Source: Lentibacillus sp. CBA3610 (GTDB taxonomy: Bacteria > Bacillota > Bacilli > Bacillales > Amphibacillaceae). From it: a stretch of 64,000 bases of DNA. The stretch covers positions 1,736,001 to 1,800,000 of the forward strand of contig NZ_CP035925.1 in the NCBI RefSeq assembly GCF_013373365.1, written 5' to 3'. The position numbers and the translations under genes are program-made. Below the pieces are notes generated by a model that did no database searches, was not told where the DNA came from, and worked only from the letters and a program-made list of their open reading frames with translations. Positions 53,690 through 63,801 of the stretch are shown here, piece after piece. Each line of letters begins with the position of its first letter. Within the stretch, counting starts at the first letter, position 1.

Positions 53690-55020
53690 AAATAAATGAA
53701 AAGGAGCCCAACTTTTGGTAATGTAATAAGTGACTAAACAAAAACATACCAAGGGGGCTCTTCTATGACTATGACTACTATGTGGTGATCATGTTATCAG
53801 ATTACATAAAGCAATTGAAGAAATGGTTCATATAAAAGATGGCGTATCTTCATCGCAAGTCATGTCAATTCATGATGATTCATGAGATTCGAATGCTGCC
53901 GGGTTACGATGCGGCGATCATGGCGATAAACTTAAAAATATGATCCGGTATTTACAACGTTCTGGATAAGCCTGAGCTCGCTTCTCAGCCTACAATGTCC
54001 CGATTAAACCAACATTTGGACAAGGAACCCATGAAACAGCTTCAAACGGTAAATCAAACCATTACCGAACGTTTTCAAGAACTGGAACCGCTGAAATCCT
54101 GGTGCTGGATATTGATTCATCCAATTCACCAACCTACGGGGATCAGTATGGCAGTTCGTATAACCCACATTACGGTGAAAATGGCTACCATCCCATTTTT
54201 ATGTTTGAAGGGGATACAGGTGATTGCCTCAAAGCTTCCTTGCGTGCCGGAAACGTGTATACATCAAGACAAATCGTTGCTTTCGTAGGTCCTGAACTGA
54301 AACGATTAAGAAAGAAGTATCCGCACATCAAGATCATCATCCGTGGTGATAGTGGATTTGCCACACCGGGGTTGTACGACTTTGTGAAGAACTGGGCCGC
54401 GGAATTATGTTCCGTTTGAAGGCTAACCAACGCCTGCAGCGGATTGCCGGTGAGTTTGAAAGTGAGATACTCGATGATCCTGAAATCGACATTTATGATG
54501 GCCGCCATCATGAATTCTACCGGGCATTTACATACAAAGCTGCCAGTTGGGATGAACCCCGTAATGTGATGTTGAAACTGGAAAAGCCGGTTGATCAATT
54601 GTTGTTTATTCCCACTTTTATCGTCACAACACTGGATGATTCGCCGGAGGATACCGTACAATTTTACGCTGAGCGCGGCAAAATGGAAAACTACATCAAA
54701 GAAGGGAAGCTCGGCTTCGCTTTTGGCCAAATGAGCAGCACAGCGTTTGAAATCAACGCAAACAAATTACAGATTGCTGTCCTGGCTTACAATTTAAATA
54801 ATGGAACTACGCCCGCCTTTGTATGCCGACAAAAGATGAAAAAAGCCATCAAATCCAAACCATTCGCACAAGTTTAATCAAAATTGCCGGGAAAGTGATT
54901 CGATCCGGACGCTATATCACATTCAAATTGTCCAGTAGTTCGCTATATAAGAATGCCTTTTACAGCACGCTGAATCGAATACAGCAGCTTCCAATGTTGT
55001 GTTAGCCAATTTTGCGCAGA
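53690..55020 (+). mobile_element. IS1380-family insertion sequence (degenerate)
   Basis: The stretch between the NERD-like gene and thpR is filled by a decayed IS1380 transposase. I could not see convincing terminal inverted repeats, so the limits are approximate and the ends may have been lost. Confidence 0.65.
53765..55005 (+). pseudogene. IS1380-type DDE transposase, multiply broken
   Basis: In three frames one reads, in order, SQPTMSRLNQHLDKEPM, ILVLDIDSSNSPTYGDQYGS, GYHPIFMFEGDTGDCLKAS, IIIRGDSGFATPGLYDF, MFRLKANQRLQRIAGEFE, FYAERGKMENYIKEGK and RSGRYITFKLSSSSLYKN. These are the DDE core and C-terminus of IS1380 transposases. Frame changes occur near 54095, 54385 and 54840, and the N-terminal part (53765-53990) has stops. 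It cannot make a whole enzyme. Confidence 0.8.
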
Positions 55021-55169
55021 CTCAAGGAAAATTTAAAAAATGAGTTTCCTCCATCGGGATACGTATGTCCTTTTTTAACTCCAATTATGGAAAAACCTGT
55101 AATATATGGGTTTTTATCAAATGAAAAAAGAGATTTACAAAGATAATTGATAAAAATGCTTCTGAATTT

Positions 55170-55738
55170 TTAATTTTGACCTTCAATATATGCAGAATGT
55201 GTTTCTATGAATAATTCAGGTTTAGGATCTCTTCCAGATAGATTCGGTAAAGAACGACCTGATTAACTTGTTAAACGTTTGTGGTTCTCTTATAATGTTT
55301 TTTTATTTCAGACAGATCTTTCATGGCACCGCCCCATTTTTTTGCCAGCGTTATATGCGGCGTATAGGCCCGATTTTCCTGCTGAAATCCTGTTTGCACT
55401 GCAATGTCTTCAACACGACTCTGTAGACGGAGCAAGTCAGGTTTTTGCTCCACACCCGCCCATAAAACACGCGGCCTTTTGGGGTTGCCAAACGTGCCTA
55501 ACGTACCAGTCAATAATGAGAATGCACTGAATCGTTCAATTTGCTGCATGGACTTCATTAACGTATTAAGATGATGCTCGTCAACTGCCCCAAGAAACTT
55601 CAAGGTGATATGAAAATCATCCGGATGCACCCATTGCTTATAAGGCAATTCCGCTTCCAACTCACGCTGCCAACCGGCGAACTGTTCCTTAAGAAATCCC
55701 GGCAGCGGAACAGCTATAAAATAATGTGGCGAATTCAT
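55170..55738 (-). pseudogene. thpR: RNA 2',3'-cyclic phosphodiesterase ThpR, damaged C-terminus
   Basis: ThpR (2H/LigT family) hydrolyses 2',3'-cyclic phosphates of RNA. Both HxT motifs are present: DFHITLKFLG (about residues 42-51) and PHITLAKKWG. The frame ends after 155 residues at HYKRTTNV-stop, about 30 short of the family. The stop is followed in frame by QVNQVVLYRI, and then in another frame by LSGRDPKPELFIETHSAYIE to a stop at 55170. So a nonsense change and a frameshift hit the last quarter. The catalytic part remains, so a truncated active enzyme is possible. Confidence 0.7.
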
Positions 55739-55909
55739 CTGTATCCCTCATTTTTATACGATTTATATCGTATACTTTATTAAAATACTTTAAAGTTTTC
55801 ACAACAAATAATAATTTTTACTTTTCTCTGACACAATTTAGCTGTAAAATTAAATTATCGGCACAGGTAGTTGCACCAAAGAAAATGATATTCCCTAGGG
55901 AGTGGTTTT

Positions 55910-56128
55910 TTGAATCATGCGACATCTCGTATGCTGACAAGAGTGAAGGCTGTCTACCTTTACATAAGAGAAAAAGGAACAGTCTCAACCCAGGAAATCG
56001 CTGATGAATTTGGAACAACTGACCGCACCATCCAACGTGATTTGAGTATTCTGACACATAATGGTTTGGTAAAAAGCCCTATACGGGGGAAATGGAAAAC
56101 CACAAACAAACCTGTCAACATTTCCTGA
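55910..56128 (+). CDS. ytzE: DeoR-type HTH protein YtzE
   Basis: The 72-residue product is a lone DeoR/HTH_11 winged helix: MLTRVKAVYLYIREKG, then STQEIADEFGTTDRTIQRD, and ending GLVKSPIRGKWKTTNK. B. subtilis YtzE has the same size and domain. TTG at 55910 is the probable start, 7 nt after GGGAG. It lacks any effector domain, so it should bind DNA constitutively or partner another protein. Confidence 0.88.
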   Translation: MNHATSRMLTRVKAVYLYIREKGTVSTQEIADEFGTTDRTIQRDLSILTHNGLVKSPIRGKWKTTNKPVNIS

Positions 56129-56143
56129 TAATCAGGATGAAGC

Positions 56144-56171
56144 AGCTGACGCTTGTAAGTCAGCTTTTTTT
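56144..56171 (+). terminator. Terminator of ytzE
   Basis: AGCTGAC (56144-56150) and GTCAGCT (56159-56165) with eight T following; it overlaps the last codons of the convergent pseudouridine synthase gene. Confidence 0.8.
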
Positions 56172-56885
56172 TTGGACATCATTTTTCAGGCTATCAATTT
56201 CATCGTTGGTCAGTTCGCGAAATTCCCCGCTATCCAAAGCGCTATCCAACTTCAAATTTCCCATCTGGACCCTTTTCAAATAAACAACTTTTTTACCGAT
56301 TGCTTCAAACATCCGTTTCACTTGATGAAACTTCCCTTCAGTAAGGATAACATGCACTTGAGAGATACGGCCTGCACGCAAAATATCCAATGTCGCCGGC
56401 TTGGCCGTATAACCGTCATTTAATTGAATACCACGCTCAAATTGTTCAACATCCTCCTCTGTCACGTGTCCCTCAATATCTGCGTAATATGTTTTTTCTA
56501 TGCCTTTCTTTGGAGAGGTAAGCGAATGCCCCAATTCACCATCGTTCGTAATCAGCAAAAGCCCTTCTGTATCTTTATCAAGTCTGCCGACCGGAAACGG
56601 ATTAAAGCGTTTATAAGCATCCGGCAACAAATCGATGACCGTCTTATCACGAGCATCAACCGTTGCCGAAACATAGCCAGGCGGTTTATTCATCATGATA
56701 TAAACAAACGCCTGATAATGCACCATTTCGTTATTGACTTTTACACTATCATTTTCCGGGTTAACGTGGGAACTGCTGTCTTTAACTATTTTCTCATTAA
56801 CGGATACTTTCTTTTTCTTAATTAGTGCTTTGACGTCTTTTCTGCTGCCATAACCCTTGTTAGCAAGCAATTTATCAAGTCGCAT
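56160..56885 (-). CDS. rsuA: Ribosomal small-subunit pseudouridine synthase (RsuA family)
   Basis: RsuA makes pseudouridine 516 in 16S rRNA. I start at ATG 56883-56885 (MRLDKLLANKGYGSRKDV), after GGAGG. The 241-residue protein has an N-terminal S4 domain and the catalytic domain with the aspartate in PVGRLDKDTEGLLL (about residue 103), then GEFHQVKRMFEA-type C-terminus. It matches B. subtilis ytzG by position next to ytgP. Confidence 0.92.
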   Translation of the reverse strand: MRLDKLLANKGYGSRKDVKALIKKKKVSVNEKIVKDSSSHVNPENDSVKVNNEMVHYQAFVYIMMNKPPGYVSATVDARDKTVIDLLPDAYKRFNPFPVGRLDKDTEGLLLITNDGELGHSLTSPKKGIEKTYYADIEGHVTEEDVEQFERGIQLNDGYTAKPATLDILRAGRISQVHVILTEGKFHQVKRMFEAIGKKVVYLKRVQMGNLKLDSALDSGEFRELTNDEIDSLKNDVQKKS

Positions 56886-56898
56886 GAACATCCTCCAT

Positions 56899-58521
56899 TC
56901 ATCTGCGGAATAATCGCTCAAGAACCCTTACCCGGTCACCTAATACACGCTCAAGCAATGTTGATTGATAACTGAACCATAAGTAGACGATGCCACCGGT
57001 TGCAACACCGGCAGCAAGCATGATCGCGGCCGCTCCTCGTGATGTCCCATAGTCCAAAAAGGTTCCGAATAAAGCTTTGATGATGACAATGGCTATCACC
57101 ATAAACACTGAAAAAATACATATCAGTAAAAAACGTTTAAATGTTTGTCTGAACGAAAATTGGATAGCCTTTTGAATCCGCCATAAGTTTAATGCAACGG
57201 CTGTCCCGGCTGCAAGTCCAGTACCAAAAATAGCCCCTTTGGCACCAAATGTATGGATCAGCTGGATATTGAATAACACTTTTATTAAGACACCGGCAGA
57301 TAAACTGATGACGGCAAATTGCTGTTCATTAATTCCCTGCAGGATGGCTGCTGTCACTGTAAACAAGGCAAACAACAAAGCAACCGGTGCGTACCACCCA
57401 AGCAATGAACCTGTATAGTCAATGTTATCCATTCCAAACATCGCACCATATGCTACGCCGGATAGCGTCGACAACCCAACAACTGCCGGCACAACAAGAA
57501 CAAGTACAATTTGCAGCGCCTGATTAATCTGCTGATTTAACATCGGCCGGTTGTCTTGTGTAAATGTTTTGGTCAAGGCGGGTATAATCGCCAGTGACAT
57601 TCCGGTAGCAATCGTGACCGGAATGATGACCAATTTATGACCAGAATAATTGATCACCGAGTAAGCTGTATCAAATAATTCTTTTTGCCCGATGGCTGTC
57701 ATTGCCCGTTCAATTGTAAACTGATCCACCAGCTGATATAGGGGGATAGCTACGCCTATCAAAATAAAAGGCCCTGCATACCGGAATAATTCGGTAAATA
57801 AACGCTTTGTCGGTACATCGTATGTATAATGCTGTTGCTCTGCATTTTGGCGAATATTTGCCTTCCGCTTTCGCCAATAAACAAGCAAAACGACACAAGA
57901 CGCCAGAGCACCGATAAAGGCAGCAAATGTGGCAAACCCTACCGCTGTGGGGATTGTGCCGCCAACGACCTCCATGACAATAAATGCGGAAACAAGAATA
58001 AACCCAATGCGAACAATTTGTTCAACGACCTGAGATACGGCAGTTGGCCCCATTGACTGATACCCTTGGAAAAAGCCGCGTGTAATACTCATTGGTGGTA
58101 TAATCAATAAAGCAAAACTTACCATCCGAATGACCATGGCAACATCAGCAACGGCAATATTTCCTGTCTCCTCATCTGTTATTATATAGCCGGCAAGCCA
58201 TTCAGCACTGAAAAACAGAAATAAAAAAGCAAGAAATCCTGTAACAGCCATTAACATAATGCCGGCTCTGTACATTCGCATCCCGGTTTCATAATCACCT
58301 AACGCATTATATTTGGACACAAACTTCGAAACCGCTAATGGTACACCAACCGTGGAAATACTGATTAAAATATTATAAGGTGTATACGCAAATGAAAACA
58401 GCGTACCACCTGTTTCGCCTACGAGTTCAATAAACGGGATAACATAAATCATCCCCAGAAATTTTGATAAAAACGTGGCACCGGTGAGCATCATGGTGCT
58501 CCTGACAATATTCGACATCAT
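56899..58521 (-). CDS. ytgP: Lipid II flippase YtgP (MurJ, MOP superfamily)
   Basis: YtgP moves lipid-linked peptidoglycan precursors across the membrane, or other glycolipids. The 540-residue protein has about 14 membrane helices. It begins NIVRSTMMLTGATFLSKFLG, and carries the family segments PPMSITRGFFQGYQSMGPTA and YSVINYSGHKLVIIPVTIA. The start at 58521 or the next codon (ATGATG) follows CAGGTGAA. It lies 13 bp before rsuA, forming a pair. Confidence 0.92.
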   Translation of the reverse strand: MMSNIVRSTMMLTGATFLSKFLGMIYVIPFIELVGETGGTLFSFAYTPYNILISISTVGVPLAVSKFVSKYNALGDYETGMRMYRAGIMLMAVTGFLAFLFLFFSAEWLAGYIITDEETGNIAVADVAMVIRMVSFALLIIPPMSITRGFFQGYQSMGPTAVSQVVEQIVRIGFILVSAFIVMEVVGGTIPTAVGFATFAAFIGALASCVVLLVYWRKRKANIRQNAEQQHYTYDVPTKRLFTELFRYAGPFILIGVAIPLYQLVDQFTIERAMTAIGQKELFDTAYSVINYSGHKLVIIPVTIATGMSLAIIPALTKTFTQDNRPMLNQQINQALQIVLVLVVPAVVGLSTLSGVAYGAMFGMDNIDYTGSLLGWYAPVALLFALFTVTAAILQGINEQQFAVISLSAGVLIKVLFNIQLIHTFGAKGAIFGTGLAAGTAVALNLWRIQKAIQFSFRQTFKRFLLICIFSVFMVIAIVIIKALFGTFLDYGTSRGAAAIMLAAGVATGGIVYLWFSYQSTLLERVLGDRVRVLERLFRR

Positions 58522-58675
58522 TTCACCTGCATCTGCTATAAATTACATTCAGTATCATTTTACCACAGAATACGCGTGGTTTCGTTAAATTTACGTCACA
58601 GAAATTCGGAAAAATGGATTGTTTTTAGGGTATAGAAAAACGTGGTATGCTACTTAATGAAAGGAATGAAGCACA

Positions 58676-59932
58676 TTGACTTACGATGTCGTTGTAATCG
58701 GCGGAGGGCCATCCGGATTAATGGCTTCAATTGCCGCAGCTGAAAAAGGTGCAGCAACCTTATTGCTGGAAAAGGGAAGAAAATTAGGCACGAAACTGGC
58801 TATTTCCGGAGGCGGCCGCTGTAATGTCACAAACAGGCTCCCGGAAGATGAAGTCATTAAACATATACCTGGAAATGGGAAATTTTTGTACAGTCCTTTT
58901 TCTGTTTTCAATAATTACGATATCATCAATTTTTTTGAAGGAATGGGCGTTGGTCTAAAAGAAGAAGATCATGGACGGATGTTTCCAGTCTCCAATTCAG
59001 CCAAAACGGTTGTGAATGCACTCATCAGCAAATTGGATAAACTGGGTGCAGAAGTTCGAATGAATACGCCGGTAAAAGCTGTGCATTATGATGAAAATGA
59101 GCATACGATTATGTTGGAAAGCGGCGAAAAAATAGTTACAAAATCGCTTGTCGTCGCAGTCGGAGGGAAAGCAGTCCCTCACACAGGGTCAACGGGAGAC
59201 GGCTATGCATGGGCCACAAAAGCCGGCCATACCGTCACAGAATTATACCCGACAGAAGTCGCACTCACGTCCAGTGAAACATTCATTCAAAATAAAAGCC
59301 TACAGGGGTTATCGTTAAGGGAAGTTTCTCTGTCCGTTTTAAACACAAAAAATAAACCAATCATAACACATCAAATGGATATGATTTTCACCCATTTTGG
59401 CATATCCGGCCCGGCCGTTTTACGCTGCTCACAATTTGTTGTTAAAGAGCTCATGAAAGGCCGGCAGGAAGTACCAATGCTTCTTGACGTGATTCCCGAC
59501 AGGCAAGAAGAACAGTTGACACAAACAATTTTTAAATCAATGAAAGAAAACCCTAAAAAGTCCATCAAAAATATTCTAAAAGGGTTGGTTCCGGAGCGAC
59601 TTCTTGACTATATGTTAGTGACCCATAATGTAGATGCTGAACAAAAAGCAGCAACGGTTTCAAAAGAAGTTGTCCGCAATGTTATTCATGAACTCAAAAC
59701 TTTCCGCTTCACCATAAATGGATCATTGCCACTTAAAAAAGCATTCGTAACAGGCGGCGGTGTTTCGATAAAAGAAGTGATGCCAAAAACAATGCGATCA
59801 AAATACATGCATGGTTTATATTTTTGCGGCGAAATTCTGGATATCCATGGCTACACAGGCGGCTATAATATCACTTCTGCTTTAGTAACCGGACGTCTTG
59901 CAGGTATGAACGCTGCTGAAGAATCACTCTGA
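58676..59932 (+). CDS. ytfP: FAD-dependent oxidoreductase YtfP (HI0933/BaiN family)
   Basis: The 418-residue flavoprotein starts [20 protein letters not shown] with the GxGxxG dinucleotide motif. It continues with [14 protein letters not shown], characteristic of the HI0933 family, and ends [20 protein letters not shown]. BaiN-type members reduce steroid double bonds; the reaction here is unknown. TTG at 58676 is the start, with AAGGAATGAAG upstream. It is divergent from ytgP. Confidence 0.9.
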   Translation: MTYDVVVIGGGPSGLMASIAAAEKGAATLLLEKGRKLGTKLAISGGGRCNVTNRLPEDEVIKHIPGNGKFLYSPFSVFNNYDIINFFEGMGVGLKEEDHGRMFPVSNSAKTVVNALISKLDKLGAEVRMNTPVKAVHYDENEHTIMLESGEKIVTKSLVVAVGGKAVPHTGSTGDGYAWATKAGHTVTELYPTEVALTSSETFIQNKSLQGLSLREVSLSVLNTKNKPIITHQMDMIFTHFGISGPAVLRCSQFVVKELMKGRQEVPMLLDVIPDRQEEQLTQTIFKSMKENPKKSIKNILKGLVPERLLDYMLVTHNVDAEQKAATVSKEVVRNVIHELKTFRFTINGSLPLKKAFVTGGGVSIKEVMPKTMRSKYMHGLYFCGEILDIHGYTGGYNITSALVTGRLAGMNAAEESL

Positions 59933-59939
59933 CAGCTCA

Positions 59940-60100
59940 TGTTTGGATTGACCATGTTTGTCCGGCCCATGTTTTGGATGTTCCGGCCCATGTTGATGTT
60001 CCGGCCCCATGTTTTGGATGTTCCCGGCCCATGTTTGGATGTTCCGGCCCATGTTTGGATGTTCCGGCCCATGTTTGGATGTTCCGGCCCATGTTTGGAA
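59940..60100. repeat. 20-bp VNTR (CATGTTTGGATGTTCCGGCC)
   Basis: Directly after the ytfP stop there are about nine units. The last three are identical 20-mers (CATGTTTGGATGTTCCGGCC); earlier ones differ mainly in homopolymer length (TTT/TTTT, CC/CCC) and by short deletions. Frames are open on both strands only because of the repeat. Confidence 0.9.
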
Positions 60101-60136
60101 GGGGAACTGTCTCAAGAGTTCGACAGTTCCCCTTCC
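60097..60136. terminator. Perfect 15-bp hairpin after the VNTR
   Basis: GGAAGGGGAACTGTC (60097-60111) pairs fully with GACAGTTCCCCTTCC (60122-60136), loop 10 nt. There is no T run, so it may be a processing or repeat-end hairpin rather than a true terminator. The stretch 60137-60330 shows no gene. Confidence 0.5.
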
Positions 60137-60331
60137 TCTGCAGAAAGCAGTCAATTATTTCTTACGCAGCTTTCCCATTTTTTCTGATCAGTGTCACGAA
60201 AATTCCACTTTTCCTGCTACGAACGCTTCGATATGTTCAAAAAAACTGGCATTTGATACCTGACATGTTTAATGGTATTCAAGCTAAACCTAATAATGTC
60301 CGGGGACTTGTATAGAAAGGATTGAATAATC

Positions 60332-60505
60332 ATGCAAAAAAATAACAATATGTGGCTGCCACTAATTGCTTCCGTTGGCGTCGGAGCAGCGACATACTAT
60401 AGCATGACACGAAATAACCAGAATTTTGGGCAGGCAGTACAGCAAATGGTTCCGTTTGTTTCGCAAATGAATAATGGCACAAACAGCCAAAACCAAAATT
60501 TTTAA
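60332..60505 (+). CDS. Small membrane protein, DUF3918/YrzQ-like
   Basis: ATG at 60332 follows AAAGGATTGAATAATC. The 57-residue product has one helix (MWLPLIASVGVGAATYYSM), then an Asn/Gln-rich tail with MTRNNQNFGQAVQQMVPF. This pattern resembles the short DUF3918 (YrzQ) proteins of Bacillus. A strong terminator follows. Function unknown. Confidence 0.6.
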   Translation: MQKNNNMWLPLIASVGVGAATYYSMTRNNQNFGQAVQQMVPFVSQMNNGTNSQNQNF

Positions 60506-60528
60506 TGAACTTCAGTTAGAGCAACCAG

Positions 60529-60560
60529 AAAAAGCGCACCCCTATGGGTGCGCTTTTTCT
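60529..60560 (+). terminator. Terminator of the DUF3918-like gene
   Basis: AAAAAGCGCACCC (60529-60541) and GGGTGCGCTTTTT (60546-60558) form a perfect stem with flanking A and T. Confidence 0.92.
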
Positions 60561-60599
60561 AAAGTTTGACATCACTTTTAAACTTAAAACGAACAGGGA

Positions 60600-60645
60600 G
60601 GTCAGATTTCGGCTAATGGTATGACTTCTAACATCTGACTTTATT
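60600..60645. repeat. GTCAGAT inverted-repeat element
   Basis: AGGTCAGAT and ATCTGACTT flank ~25 bp. The GGTCAGA core is shared with the 23S IVS end and the solo copy at 51573. The rest of 60646-60825 shows nothing I can name. Confidence 0.45.
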
Positions 60646-60825
60646 ACTTATTCCCTGTACTTCGGTTGTAACTAAAAAAACTGCAAAAACAGCTTGTTCC
60701 TCACTGTCTTTCGAGCTGCTACCCACTATATACAAGAATTAATATGCTTTTAAATTCAGACTTTGATCAACCAGCCACTTAACACACTTCGAATTGTTTC
60801 CAGCGGTGACCCTTTCTTCCTGCCT

Positions 60826-60868
60826 GTAAATGAAAAAAATCAGGAGTACCGTTACTCCCGATTTCACT
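60826..60868 (-). terminator. rRNA operon terminator
   Basis: On the minus strand, after 5S, ATCGGGAGTA pairs with TACTCCTGAT (loop ACGG) and is followed by TTTTTTTC. Confidence 0.88.
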
Positions 60869-60869
60869 T

Positions 60870-60986
60870 TGCCTAGCGGCGTCCTACTCTTGCAGGGGTT
60901 AAACCCCAACTACCATCGGCGCTGGAGAGCTTAACTGCTGTGTTCGGCATGGGAACAGGTGTGACCTCTCCGCTATCGCTACCAGA
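60870..60986 (-). rRNA. rrf: 5S ribosomal RNA
   Basis: The minus strand gives TCTGGTAGCGATAGCGGAGA at the 5' end, then CCGAACACAGCAGTTAAGCT and AGTAGGACGCCGCTAGGCA, the standard ~117-nt Firmicute 5S. It is the last gene of the operon, followed by a terminator; no tRNA follows it. Confidence 0.97.
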
Positions 60987-61345
60987 CCTTTTTCATTTGG
61001 TGTGTTAATTCCTATGTTAAGGACAACAATCATTATAGCATTTTTGACGAAAAATGCAAGGGGTTTTTCAGGAATTTGCACCCTGAAAACTAAATAAGAG
61101 TTCCATTCAACCACATATGGTTTAGTTAAGTCCTCGATCGATTAGTATCCGTCAGCTCCACGTGTCGCCACGCTTCCACCTCGGACCTATCCACCTCATC
61201 GTCTCTGAGGGATCTTACTCACTTAATGTGATGGGAAGTTTCATCTTGAGGGGGGCTTCATGCTTAGATGCTTTCAGCACTTATCCTTGCCACACGTAGC
61301 TACCCAGCTGTGCTCCTGGCGGAACAACTGGTACACCAGCGGTGT

Positions 61346-61379
<34 letters not shown>

Positions 61380-61403
61380 CTCTCAGACTTCCAGCGCCCA
61401 CGA

Positions 61404-61487
<84 letters not shown>

Positions 61488-61492
61488 GACTA

Positions 61493-61601
<109 letters not shown>

Positions 61602-62050
61602 GATGGCCCTTCCATGCGGGACCACCGGATCACTAAGCCCGACTTTCGTCCCTGCTCGACTTGTAGGTCTCGCAGTCAAGCTCCCTTCTGCCTTTGCACT
61701 CTGCGAATGATTTCCAACCATTCTGAGGGAACCTTTGGGCGCCTCCGTTACCTTTTGGGAGGCGACCGCCCCAGTCAAACTGCCTGCCTGACACTGTCTC
61801 CGGACCGGATTACGGTCCTGGGTTAGAATGTTCGTACAGCCAGGGTGGTATCCCACGGGTGCCTCCACGTAAGCTGGCGCTCACGTTTCGACGGCTCCCA
61901 CCTATCCTGTACAAGCTGTTACCAACATTCAAATATCAAGGTGCAGTAAAGCTCCACGGGGTCTTTCCGTCCAGTCGCGGGTAATGCGCATCTTCACGCA
62001 TAGTATAACTTCACCGGGTCTCTCGTTGAGACAGTGCCCAAGTCGTTGCA

Positions 62051-62127
<77 letters not shown>

Positions 62128-62814
62128 TGGGGCTTCGGTTTGGCGCTTCGCGTGACAAGCACGCTAACGCGTCCCCTTAACCTTCCAGCACCGGGCAGGT
62201 GTCAGCCCCTATACTTCGCCTTTCGGCTTCGCAGAGACCTGTGTTTTTGGTAAACAGTCGCTTGGGCCTATTCACTGCGGCTCACTCGGTGTGAGCACCC
62301 CTTCTCCCGAAGTTACGGGGTCATTTTGCCGAGTTCCTTAACGAGAGTTCTCCCGATCACCTTAGGATTCTCTCCTCGCCTACCTGTGTCGGTTTGCGGT
62401 ACGGGCACCTGTGAACTCACTAGAGGCTTTCTTTGGCAGTGTGGAATCAGGAACTTCGGTACTCAATTTCCCTCCCCGTCACAGCTTGGGATTGTCAGAC
62501 GGATTTACCTATCCAACTCCCTCACTGCTTGGGCGCACAATTCCGACAGTGCGCTTTCCCTATCCTGCTGCGTCCCCCCATCGTTCAAACGCTCACGAGG
62601 TGGTACAGGAATATCTGCCTGTTGGCCATCGCCTACGCCTTTCGGCCTCGGCTTAGGTCCCGACTAACCCTGAGCGGACGAGCCTTCCTCAGGAAACCTT
62701 AGGCTTTCGGTGAAAGAGATTCTCACTCTTTTTTCGCTACTCATACCGGCATTCTCACTTCCAAACGCTCCACCAGTCCTCACGGTCTGACTTCACAGCA
62801 TTTGGAACGCTCTC

Positions 62815-63206
62815 CTACCAAACAGAGGTCAGATGCCAGAAATCAGAAGTCGGATTATTTCCACTTTTGTATAGAGAATAAATTTGCTTACCTAACTCTT
62901 CATACCGTTGATAAAGATAGGTGTATTTCTGTTCATCCAAATATGTCAAATCCAAACAAAACCACATAACCTTGACTTCATTATTGGAGCCAAGTGATAT
63001 TTTAAGAAAACGCTTGAAGTCATTAATAGAATCTTTCTTTCCATATCCTTCAGCAATATTTGCTGGAATAGAAAGGGCTGCTCTTCTCAGTTGAGCACCA
63101 AGTTCATATTTTTTCAAAGTCAGAAATTCAAGGTGAGTTTATGAATTTTCAATGCAAGTCATAAGCCTGTTTGATAAATCCGTAAATCCTTATAGTGTTT
63201 TATCAC
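62815..63206 (-). pseudogene. IVS-encoded four-helix-bundle (S23-type) protein, broken
   Basis: The last 100 residues are intact: KYELGAQLRRAALSIPANIA, EGYGKKDSINDFKRFLKISL, and YLYQRYEELGKQIYSLYK. They match the four-helix-bundle proteins encoded in 23S intervening sequences. The N-terminal part starts at GTG 63204-63206 (IKHYKDLRIYQT, then LALKIHKLTLNF) but has stops and frame changes around 63120-63165. The stop codon lies in rRNA sequence. The role of these proteins is unknown; binding to the IVS RNA has been proposed. Confidence 0.82.
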
Positions 63207-63252
63207 TATCTTCCCTCACTTTCTGACTTCCGACCTCTGGTATCTGACCTCT
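62824..63252 (-). other. 23S rRNA intervening sequence in helix 45
   Basis: AGAGGTCAGA (62824-62833) and TCTGACCTCT (63243-63252) open an extended inverted repeat whose inner parts (TGCCAGAAATCAGAAGTCGG versus CCGACTTCC..CTGG) also pair. Flanking rRNA is GAAGCTGCGGAG on one side and TTTGGTAGGAGAGCG on the other, i.e. the helix 45 tip. In other bacteria such inserts are cut out by RNase III and leave fragmented 23S. Confidence 0.88.
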
Positions 63253-63769
63253 GCTCCGCAGCTTCGGTGATACGTTTAGCCCCGGTACATTTTCGGCGCA
63301 GAGTCACTCGACCAGTTGAGCTATTACGCACTCTTTAAATGATGGCTGCTTCTAAGCCAACATACTGGTTGTCTGGGCAACTCCACATCCTTTTCCACTT
63401 AACGTATACTTAAGGACCTTAGCTGGCGGTCCGGGCTGTTTCCCTTTCGACTATGAACCTTATTCACCATAGTCTGACTCCAGGGTTTGCGTTACTGGCA
63501 TTCGGAGTTTGACTGAATTCGTAACCGTGAGGGCCCCTAGTCCAATCAGTGCTCTACCTCCAGAACGCTTCTCCCTGAGGGCTAAGCCCTAAAGCTATTT
63601 CGGAGAGAACCAGCTATCTCCGTGTTCGATTTGGCATTTCACCCCTACCCACACCTCATCCCCGCATTTTTCAGCATACGTGGGTTCGGGCCTCCAGTCA
63701 GTGTTACCTGACCTTCACCCTGGACATGGGTAGATCACACGGTTTCGGGTCTGCGACCGTATACTGTTT

Positions 63770-63801
<32 letters not shown>

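Noticed and set aside
59863-60315. Overlapping frames on both strands rich in Gly/His/Pro/Met
   Set aside because: They are products of the 20-bp VNTR. They lack RBSs and are open on both strands at once.
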